Of a DNA stretch of 20,523 nt, positions 1 to 5,008 are shown piece by piece (within the stretch, counting starts at the first letter, position 1; each line of letters starts with the position of its first letter). Below the pieces are notes generated by a model. The model saw nothing but the letters and a program-made list of their open reading frames with translations, did not search any database and had not been told where the DNA came from. Origin of the DNA: Streptosporangiaceae bacterium (GTDB lineage: Bacteria; Actinomycetota; Actinomycetes; Streptosporangiales; Streptosporangiaceae); assembly GCA_025934635.1 (NCBI GenBank), contig JAICWX010000145.1, positions 1-20,523 of the forward strand, read 5' to 3'. The position numbers and the translations under genes are program-made.

Positions 1-348
1 ACCAGCTCGGGCAAGATCCTGCTCGCCGCGCTGCCGCCGGACGAGCTGACCCGGCGGCTCGAGGACTGGCAGCCCCGGGCCGTCACGCCGTGGACCATCA
101 CCGACAAGAGCCGGCTGCTGTCCGAGCTGACCGAGGTGGGCCGGCGCGGCTGGGCGCAGAACAACGAGGAAGGCCACCGCGGCATCGTCTCGGTCGGCGC
201 GCCGATCCGGGGCCGGGACGGCACGGTCATGGCCGCGGTCAGCGTCGTCGGCGACAGCGCCCGGATGCGCTCGATGATGCGCCGGGCCACCACCCTGGTG
301 GTCGAGTCGGCCCGGCTCATCTCCCGCCGGCTGGGCTACGCGCCCTGA
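1..348 (+). CDS. IclR-family transcriptional regulator, C-terminal part (5' end outside window)
   Basis: The frame is open from base 1 and stops with TGA at 346-348, giving 115 residues of the C-terminal effector-binding domain. What shows this: the opening TSSGKILLAALPPDEL matches the family's 'T-x-x-GK-x-LLA-x-LP' segment, and GWAQNNEEGHRGIVSVGAPI followed by RGRDGTVMAAVSVVG matches the conserved 'G-[YW]-A-x-x-x-E-E-x-x-x-G-[IV]-x-x-[VA]-x-API' ligand-pocket region. IclR proteins have an N-terminal winged HTH and this C-terminal domain, which binds small carboxylates or aromatics; the HTH lies to the left of the window. The gene converges on the minus-strand operon ending at 420, so it need not regulate that operon. 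The effector cannot be told from sequence. Confidence 0.9.
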   Translation, partial: TSSGKILLAALPPDELTRRLEDWQPRAVTPWTITDKSRLLSELTEVGRRGWAQNNEEGHRGIVSVGAPIRGRDGTVMAAVSVVGDSARMRSMMRRATTLVVESARLISRRLGYAP

Positions 349-360
349 AAAAGACCTTTT
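349..360. terminator. Weak inverted repeat between convergent genes
   Basis: Just after the IclR stop codon there is AAAAG, two bases, then CTTTT, a 5-bp A/T-rich inverted repeat. It is the only A/T-rich stretch between the convergent IclR and SDR genes (349-419). The rest of that gap is pyrimidine-rich with no strong stem. A terminator role is a guess from position only. Confidence 0.2.
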
Positions 361-419
361 AAACCCTTTCGGCCGAACGAGTTCCGTCCCCGCCCCGCCG
401 CCCGCTCCCCGTGGACCCC

Positions 420-1283
420 TTAGTGGATCCCGCGGTGGCCGCCCGCGTCCAGGTAGAGCACGCTGCCGTGCAGCGCGCTGGCCTCCGGGTCGAGCAGCAT
501 CTCCACCGCCCAGGCCAGCTCGTCGGTGGTCGGCAGCCGGCCCAGCGAGTTCTGCGCCACGTACTCCTGCCAGACCTCGTCCTCGGCGGCGCCCCGCTCG
601 GCGGCGACCGTGGCCACGATCCGGCGCAGCCGCGGCGTGTCGGCCGGGCCCGGGCTGAGCGTGTGCGCGGTCACCCCGCGCGGCCCGTACAGCAGGCTGA
701 TCTGGCGCATCAGGTTGAACACGGCCGCGTTGACCGCGCCCGGGCCGGCCTCGTGCGCCCGCGGCTCCAGGCCGAGCGACCCGGCGAACGTCACGAACCG
801 CGACCCCGGGACCAGCCGGTCGCGGACCGCGTGCAGCAGCCGCAGCAGCCCGCCGGCCTTGATGTTGGCTCCGACGGCGAGCGCGTCCGGGTCGATGGTG
901 TCGGCCGAGCCGCGGACCGGCAGCCCGGCCGCGAAGACCGCCATCCGCACCGAACCCTGATGTGCCGTCAGCGCCGAGCTGATGGCCCGGATCGCGTCGT
1001 TGCTGCCGATGTCGGCCGGGCAGGGCGTGATCAGCTCGTGCGACGCCGCGAGCTCGTCCAGGGCATCCTTGGAGCGTGCCACCGCGACCACCGCCAGCCC
1101 GCGCCGGGTCAGCCGTCCGATCACCGCCCGCCCGATGGTCCCGGTCGCCCCGACAACGACAGTGTTTTCCCGCTCGCCTCCGGGCGCTTTGAGTCGGCTC
1201 CTTCCCTCGTCGTTCGTCGCAGGCTCCTCACTCCTCAGTCCAGTCGCCGACGCGCCCTTTGGCTCGCGGGGGATCTCGCTCAT
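420..1283 (-). CDS. SDR-fold protein with degenerate active site
   Basis: This is a 287-residue Rossmann-fold protein of the short-chain dehydrogenase/reductase family. The cofactor loop is GATGTIG (residues 45-51), the FAAG turn (117-120) takes the place of NNAG, and the C-terminal SPGPADTP (210-217) is the usual SDR 'PG-x-x-x-TP' element. The catalytic Ser is present as S169. The stretch that should read Y-x-x-x-K is PGAVN, so Tyr becomes P181 and Lys becomes N185, and ordinary SDR redox chemistry looks unlikely. It may be a non-catalytic binding protein or use different chemistry. Residues 1-40 are a polar extension before the first strand. The ATG overlaps the tautomerase stop as ATGA, so it is the last gene of a coupled operon. 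The stop is TAA at 420-422. Confidence 0.85.
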   Translation of the reverse strand: MSEIPREPKGASATGLRSEEPATNDEGRSRLKAPGGERENTVVVGATGTIGRAVIGRLTRRGLAVVAVARSKDALDELAASHELITPCPADIGSNDAIRAISSALTAHQGSVRMAVFAAGLPVRGSADTIDPDALAVGANIKAGGLLRLLHAVRDRLVPGSRFVTFAGSLGLEPRAHEAGPGAVNAAVFNLMRQISLLYGPRGVTAHTLSPGPADTPRLRRIVATVAAERGAAEDEVWQEYVAQNSLGRLPTTDELAWAVEMLLDPEASALHGSVLYLDAGGHRGIH

Positions 1284-1516
1284 GTGCCTGCCCGCTGCGC
1301 CGCCTCCCGGCGGGCCGCGACCTCGTCGGCGCGGGACACGTCGGCGGGCACGCCGCCGATGCCCCAGCCCTCCGGCGGGAACTGCGTGATGTAGGTGCGG
1401 ACCCGCTCGATCGGCGTGTCCAGGATCTCCGCGACCAGCGCGGCGACCCGGCCGTGCAGCTCGCGGATCTTCTCCGGCGGGCGGCCTTCCATGATGTCGA
1501 TGCGGACGAGTGGCAT
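1280..1516 (-). CDS. 4-oxalocrotonate tautomerase-family protein
   Basis: This 78-residue protein aligns without gaps to the classical 4-OT subunit. After removal of Met the N-terminus is Pro1 (PLVRIDIMEGR), with Arg11 and Arg39 at the exact family positions and GWGIGG where 4-OT has HFGIGG, so the pocket Phe50 is Trp50. In the family Pro1 is the catalytic base for keto-enol tautomerisation, and Arg11 and Arg39 bind the carboxylates of the substrate. About 16 extra residues follow the usual end. A strong ribosome site (AAGGAG) lies about 6 bases before the ATG. The stop overlaps the SDR start as ATGA. Its partners suggest a catabolic or tailoring pathway for a small oxo-acid or ring compound. 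The substrate is unknown. Confidence 0.9.
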   Translation of the reverse strand: MPLVRIDIMEGRPPEKIRELHGRVAALVAEILDTPIERVRTYITQFPPEGWGIGGVPADVSRADEVAARREAAQRAGT

Positions 1517-1528
1517 GCCTTGCTCCTT

Positions 1529-1556
1529 GTGGTTAGCGGGGGAGTGGTTAGCGGGG
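1529..1556 (-). repeat. 15-bp tandem duplication at the HAD stop codon
   Basis: GTGGTTAGCGGGG occurs at 1529-1541 and again at 1544-1556 (plus-strand reading), a period of 15. The second copy contains the stop codon (TAA on the minus strand, 1548-1550) of the HAD gene. The first copy carries the same triplet in the 31-bp spacer to the tautomerase. It is best explained as a recent slippage duplication. Confidence 0.85.
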
Positions 1557-2234
1557 ACCGAGCCCGAGGAGGTCCCGGGCGGTGTCGATAGCCGGGGCCG
1601 GGTTGTCCCACGGCACCCGGACGGCGGCCAGGCCCGCCTGGCGGGCGCCGTCGACGTTCCACGGCATGTCGTCGAGGAACACGATCTGCCCGGCCGGCAG
1701 GCCGAGCGCCTCGGCGCCGTCGCGGAAGGCGCGCGGGTCCGGCTTCAGCACCCCGGTGAGGCTGGCGTCGACGATCACGTCGAACAGCTTCAGGTGCTCC
1801 TGCCGCTCGACCCAGCCCGGCCCGTGGAACGCGGCCAGGTCGTTGGTCAGCGCGCCGAGCGGCAGCCCGGCCGCCTTGACGTCGGTCATCAGGTCCACCG
1901 TCTCGGCGCACAGCCAGTCCTGCTCGGGCAGGTCGTACAGCCGACCCATCATCGCCTGGGTATCCCAGCTCTGTCCCACCGCGGCCCCGAACTCGGCCGC
2001 CCGCTGCGCCCAGTAATCCCGCTCGCTCACCTCGCGGCGCAGCATCCGCTGCCACAGCTCGTCCCGGTCGGTGCCCAGCCCGCCGATCCGCTCGAGCACC
2101 GGCCGCAGCGCCGGCTCGGACCCGGCCAGCCGCCCGGCCAGGTACATCGAAGTGCGGTGCACCACCCCGCCGATGTCGAGCAGCAGCCCCCGGTACGTGC
2201 CCGTAGCCGCCGCCCCCTCAGCTGCTGGCGGCAT
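1548..2234 (-). CDS. HAD-superfamily hydrolase (YihX/epoxide-hydrolase N-domain type)
   Basis: This 228-residue protein has all four HAD motifs. Motif I is LLLDIGGVV with nucleophile D20; motif II is ALTND (T130); motif III is LKPDPRAF (K164); motif IV is FLDDMPWN (D188, D189). The residue two after the nucleophile is Gly22, not the usual general-acid Asp, as in the YihX-like 'D-x-G' subgroup, which includes active sugar-phosphate phosphatases. The helical cap lies between motifs I and II, so it is subfamily IA. A cytoplasmic phosphatase or dehalogenase-like role is expected; the substrate is unknown. The ATG lies inside the 3' end of the SnoaL-like gene (17-bp overlap), implying translational coupling. 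The ribosome site is weak. Confidence 0.88.
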   Translation of the reverse strand: MPPAAEGAAATGTYRGLLLDIGGVVHRTSMYLAGRLAGSEPALRPVLERIGGLGTDRDELWQRMLRREVSERDYWAQRAAEFGAAVGQSWDTQAMMGRLYDLPEQDWLCAETVDLMTDVKAAGLPLGALTNDLAAFHGPGWVERQEHLKLFDVIVDASLTGVLKPDPRAFRDGAEALGLPAGQIVFLDDMPWNVDGARQAGLAAVRVPWDNPAPAIDTARDLLGLGPR

Positions 2235-2709
2235 AGCCGCGCTCGGCGTAGGGATAGCCGCCCAGCTCGAGCCGGTCCAGCCCGGCCGCCTGCGGCGAGG
2301 CGTAGTACGCGCGGATCTCGGCGATCAGCCCGGTACCCGGGTCGAAGTGGTACCACTCGTCGCCCCGCAGCACCACGCCGACCTTCGTCTTCTCGTGCGT
2401 CCACTCGATCACCGCCCGGTCGGTGTCCGGGTCGCAGATGATCTCGTCCACGGTCCACCGCGAGCCCAGGGTCTGCACTGCCCACGACCACTTGGCGCCG
2501 ATCACCTCGCCGCCCCGGAACGGCCCGTCGTACATGTCCGGCGGGAAGTAGTGCACCCCGCCCGGGGCGAAGAACTTCGCCACCGCGTCGGCGTCGCCGG
2601 TGTTGCACGCGTCGAAGTAGCCGCGGATGACCTCTTCCATCCGCCGCGCCTTGGCCGCCCGGTCCTGCTCTGCCCAGTCCTGCTCTGGCTGCTCCTGCTC
2701 AGCTGTCAC
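2218..2709 (-). CDS. SnoaL/NTF2-like cone-fold protein
   Basis: This 163-residue protein opens with a Glu/Gln-rich stretch (residues 1-20), then an NTF2-like fold: helix EEVIRGYFDACNTGDADAV, the FFAPGGVHYFPP strand, and the late strands VIEWTHEKTKVG and GEWYHF-type segment leading to IAEIRAYY. Such cone folds are isomerases, cyclases, hydrolases or plain ligand carriers. The pocket residues visible here (D, H, Y) do not decide between them. It is first in the four-gene operon with HAD, tautomerase and SDR, which points to a shared small-molecule substrate. The start chosen is GTG at 2709 with no clear ribosome site. An ATG at 2640 with AAGG in front is an alternative that removes the repetitive head. 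Confidence 0.8.
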   Translation of the reverse strand: MTAEQEQPEQDWAEQDRAAKARRMEEVIRGYFDACNTGDADAVAKFFAPGGVHYFPPDMYDGPFRGGEVIGAKWSWAVQTLGSRWTVDEIICDPDTDRAVIEWTHEKTKVGVVLRGDEWYHFDPGTGLIAEIRAYYASPQAAGLDRLELGGYPYAERGYAASS

Positions 2710-2733
2710 AGCCCGAGCCTAGGCGTTAACCGC

Positions 2734-3417
2734 CTAGGCCAGCGAGGACGTGTTCCGCATGGAGGTACGGTAGTGCCGGCTGGACGCCGGGTTGAAGACG
2801 AGAAAGACCACGGCCAGCGCGATGAGGCACTGAGCCAGGCCGGCCGCCATGATGGCCGGCGAGTACGTGATGGCGCCCTGGGACAGTGCGTCCAGCACGG
2901 CCAGGGCGTCGAGGCCGAAGAACACCGCGAGCACGGCCCGGCCCCGGTTCTGGCCCCGGCCGTTCGCCCGGGCCATCCACAGCCACAGGGCAATGACGAG
3001 CGGCGCCTCCGCCACATCGATGAGCATCCAGACCTGGGTCGAAGGCCAGGCGGCCGGGTAAGCGGGCAGTACCGCCGCCCGCACGCTGCCGAAGGTCGCC
3101 GCGATGCTGATCGCGACGCCGAGTTCGGCCAGCGCACCCGCCCACATGAGCCGGATCGCGGTGAATACCGTGCGCGGCTGCCCCGGCCGGGGCCGCATCC
3201 ACATCCGCGCCGCGCCCTTAATCAGGTCGAAGGTGGCCTCCAGGCTGGGCCGCGTCTGGTTATCCGCGGCGCACGCCAGCAGCACCGCGAGGATCTCGTC
3301 CTCGTTCTCCCGCCGGAACCACCGCGGGTAGGCGGCCAGCAGCCGCCGATATCCGCGCTCCAGCCCATCCGGCTCGCCTGTGCCCAGCTCCGGCTCGTTC
3401 ATGCCGGGCTCGCTCAT
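2734..3417 (-). CDS. Small integral membrane protein encoded beside PadR
   Basis: This 227-residue protein has a soluble N-terminal region containing GYRRLLAAYPRWFRRENEDE (about residues 22-41). Four hydrophobic segments follow, roughly at 90-115, 130-150, 160-178 and 188-208. The head resembles the short 'Y-R-x-LL-x-x-[YL]-P-x-x-[FY]-R' domain common in actinobacterial membrane proteins encoded next to PadR regulators; no enzymatic motif is visible. It probably forms a PadR-controlled envelope function, but the role is unknown. Start ATG 3417 has GGGAGG seven bases upstream, and the ATG overlaps the stop of a 13-codon ORF (ATGA). An in-frame ATG at 3402 (residue 6) is possible. Confidence 0.78.
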   Translation of the reverse strand: MSEPGMNEPELGTGEPDGLERGYRRLLAAYPRWFRRENEDEILAVLLACAADNQTRPSLEATFDLIKGAARMWMRPRPGQPRTVFTAIRLMWAGALAELGVAISIAATFGSVRAAVLPAYPAAWPSTQVWMLIDVAEAPLVIALWLWMARANGRGQNRGRAVLAVFFGLDALAVLDALSQGAITYSPAIMAAGLAQCLIALAVVFLVFNPASSRHYRTSMRNTSSLA

Positions 3418-3471
3418 GCCGCGCCTCCCGCTAGGTACGTCCGCGCCTCGCTCATGCGGCGCCTCCCGCCG
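3411..3471 (-). repeat. 39-bp-period duplication of the PadR/membrane-protein junction
   Basis: On the minus strand GCGGGAGGCGC-[C/G]-GCATGAGCGAG occurs at the end of PadR and again 38-39 bases later at the start of the membrane gene, with one mismatch over about 23 bases. Each copy holds a ribosome site (GGGAGG), a start ATG and an overlapping TGA. The ancestral arrangement was probably a direct PadR stop/membrane-protein start overlap, later duplicated. Confidence 0.8.
3414..3455 (-). CDS. 13-residue linker ORF between PadR and membrane protein
   Basis: The frame ATG (3455) to TGA (3414) encodes MSEARTYLAGGAA. Its ATG overlaps the PadR stop (ATGA), its TGA overlaps the next gene's ATG (ATGA), and GGGAGG precedes it. 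It ends in the same AGGAA residues as PadR and begins with the same MSE as the membrane protein, as expected for a product of the junction duplication. It could be a coupling device that passes ribosomes from PadR to the membrane gene. Whether the peptide itself matters is unknown. Confidence 0.45.
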   Translation of the reverse strand: MSEARTYLAGGAA

Positions 3472-3790
3472 GGTTCACCCGCAGCCGCCGCAGCGCGGCC
3501 GTGGCGTGGGACTGCAGCCGGGCCGCCTCGGCGGCCAGCCGCTTCTCGCCGTCCGGCGTGAGCCGGTAGTAGCGGCGCAGCCGGTTGCCCACGACCTCTT
3601 CCCGGTCCACCTGGATCAGCCCGTCCGCGCGGAGCCGCTCCAGCGCCGTGTACAGTGTCCCGGCCAGCAGCGTGACCCGGCCCCCGGAGATCTCGGCGAC
3701 GTCGGCGATGATCCCGTACCCGTGCTGGCTGCCCGCCGCCAGCGCGGTCAGGATCAGGAACGTCGCCTCCTGCATCGCCCGCGTACTCAT
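3452..3790 (-). CDS. PadR-family transcriptional regulator
   Basis: This 112-residue winged-helix protein is of the short PadR-s2 type. The sequence ATFLILTALAAGSQHGYGI is the classical PadR N-terminal helix, VTLLAGTLYTALERLRADGL is the recognition region ('G-T-L-Y-x-x-L-x-R-L-x-x-x-G-L'), and GNRLRRYYRLTPDGEKRL is the wing with the family's 'R-x-Y-Y-x-L-T-x-x-G' signature. The C-terminal helix for dimerisation is short. PadR proteins repress nearby genes in response to phenolics or other ligands, and the membrane protein downstream is the probable target. A promoter at 3797-3825 places the likely transcript start at or next to the ATG, so the message may be leaderless. Confidence 0.92.
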   Translation of the reverse strand: MSTRAMQEATFLILTALAAGSQHGYGIIADVAEISGGRVTLLAGTLYTALERLRADGLIQVDREEVVGNRLRRYYRLTPDGEKRLAAEAARLQSHATAALRRLRVNPAGGAA

Positions 3791-3796
3791 AGCAAC

Positions 3797-3825
3797 AACA
3801 TATATAGCTGAGTTAGCGGTAGCAA
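3797..3825 (-). promoter_or_regulatory. Promoter candidate for padR, probably leaderless
   Basis: On the minus strand TTGCTA (3825-3820) and TATGTT (3802-3797) are spaced by 17 bases, a plausible -35/-10 pair inside the only A/T-rich stretch of this 55-bp gap. The expected transcript start about 7 bases further falls on the PadR ATG at 3790. No ribosome site precedes that ATG, which fits a leaderless message. The TATATA run next to the -10 is also where PadR autoregulation would be expected. Confidence 0.5.
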
Positions 3826-3845
3826 TCCCCGGTGCCCGGCGGACT

Positions 3846-4820
3846 TCAGCGACTCGCGCGCTCCCCGCGTTCCCGTACCGCCCGCAGGTCCTCCGCGATG
3901 CGGAACACCACCACGAACGATTCCAGCACCAGCCGCCAGAACGCCAGCACGATCAGGCCGAACAGCGGGCCGATGATGACGAACACCAGCACGCCGAACA
4001 CCGCGCTCAGCCGGAACGCGACGATCGAGTACCCCAGCCAGCTCAGCGTCACCAGCACCGTGATCAGGACGTATAGCACCTTGATGATCTTGGTGGTGAC
4101 GAACGAGGTGAAGCTGAAGTCGAACAGCGAGGACAGGAAGCCGCGGGCGTGCGCCGCCTGCGGCGACGCCATCATCGCGCCGCCCATCGCCGACGCGCTC
4201 CGTCCGGGCTGGCCCATCGACGGCGCTCCCGGCGGCGGTGTCCCGGGCGGCGGCGGGGTCCCGATCCCCGCGTCGGCCTGCCCCGGGGCGCCGCGGCCCT
4301 GAGCGCCCTGGGACGGCGCGGCCTGCCACAGCGGGCTGGCGCCCTGGCCGGACGCGGCCTGGCCGGGCCGCACGGCCCCCTGACCAGACGCCCCGTACGC
4401 CGAGCCGCTCTGGGCCGAGGACCCGTATCCGGAGGCGCTCTGGCCGGAGTCGTACGCCGAGCCGCTCGGGGTCGAGGATCCGTACCCGGCGGCGCCCGGA
4501 GTCGACGACCCGTACCCCGGAGTACGCGGGCTCGACGCCCCGTACCCGGAACCGCCCTGACCCGAGGACGGGTAGTCCAGGGCACTCTGGCCCGACGACG
4601 CCCCGTACCCCGAGCCGCCCTGACCGGACGACCCGTACCCGTAGCCGGAGGGGGTCCCCGAGCTCGGCGTCCCCGAACTCGGTGTCCCCGAACTGGGCGT
4701 CACTGGGTGCTGCCGGGTCGCGCCGGAGTCGGATTCGTCCGCGTCGTAATACTGCTCGCCGGGGACGTAGCCGTCGCGATTCCAGTCGTCGCGGCCGTGG
4801 CCCGATGATTGCTCTGTCAT
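3846..4820 (-). CDS. DUF4282 membrane protein with long Gly/Ser/Tyr-rich N-terminus
   Basis: This 324-residue protein has two parts. Residues 1-225 are disordered-looking: an acidic polar head, then SSGTP repeats (43-57), many GYGSS/GYGASS-type units (58-150), a Gln/Gly-rich stretch, and a PPPGTPPPGAP linker (190-200). Residues 228-324 match DUF4282: GFLSSLFDFSFTSF, KIIKVLYVL, two transmembrane helices (about 246-266 and 272-295), and a charged tail carrying FRIAEDLRAVRERGE. DUF4282 has no established biochemical function. The start is ATG 4820 because GGGGGG lies just upstream; an adjacent ATG at 4823 is almost equivalent. A longer reading to 4916 would add a non-conserved head over the ribosome site. 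The Tyr/Gly/Ser repeats could mediate self-association. Confidence 0.85.
   Translation of the reverse strand: MTEQSSGHGRDDWNRDGYVPGEQYYDADESDSGATRQHPVTPSSGTPSSGTPSSGTPSGYGYGSSGQGGSGYGASSGQSALDYPSSGQGGSGYGASSPRTPGYGSSTPGAAGYGSSTPSGSAYDSGQSASGYGSSAQSGSAYGASGQGAVRPGQAASGQGASPLWQAAPSQGAQGRGAPGQADAGIGTPPPPGTPPPGAPSMGQPGRSASAMGGAMMASPQAAHARGFLSSLFDFSFTSFVTTKIIKVLYVLITVLVTLSWLGYSIVAFRLSAVFGVLVFVIIGPLFGLIVLAFWRLVLESFVVVFRIAEDLRAVRERGERASR
4660..4704 (-). repeat. 15-bp codon repeat encoding SSGTP units
   Basis: Three near-identical 15-bp units (plus-strand GTCCCCGAACT[C/G]GG[T/C] type) encode SSGTP three times in the disordered head of the DUF4282 protein. Only synonymous positions differ, so it is an in-frame coding minisatellite liable to length change. 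Confidence 0.75.
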
Positions 4821-4929
4821 CATCCCCCCACAGGGAAGTCCGTCATACCCGCGCAACCCTACCGGTCCCGCGCTTGCAGTGCAGGCCACACCGACATCAC
4901 CCGCCCGGCCCGCCATCCGGGGAGTGCGC

Positions 4930-5008
4930 TCAGCCTAGCTTGCCCAGCCCCCAGCTAGTCCAGGTCCTAGCTAGTCCAGGTCCTAGCTAGCCCGGTCCTA
5001 GCTAGCAC
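4930..5008. repeat. CTAG-rich 15/16-bp tandem repeat after the lhr stop
   Basis: Plus-strand AGCTAGTCCAGGTCCT occurs at 4953-4968 and 4969-4984. A 15-bp variant follows at 4985-4999, and a partial unit reaches into the lhr 3' end. Eight CTAG tetramers fall within about 75 bases. The lhr stop codon TAG (4998-5000) is part of the unit, so the repeat duplicates the gene end. The rest of the 4821-4997 spacer, between lhr and the DUF4282 start, shows only a weak TAGGGT -10-like hexamer at 4856-4861 with no good -35. Confidence 0.85.
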
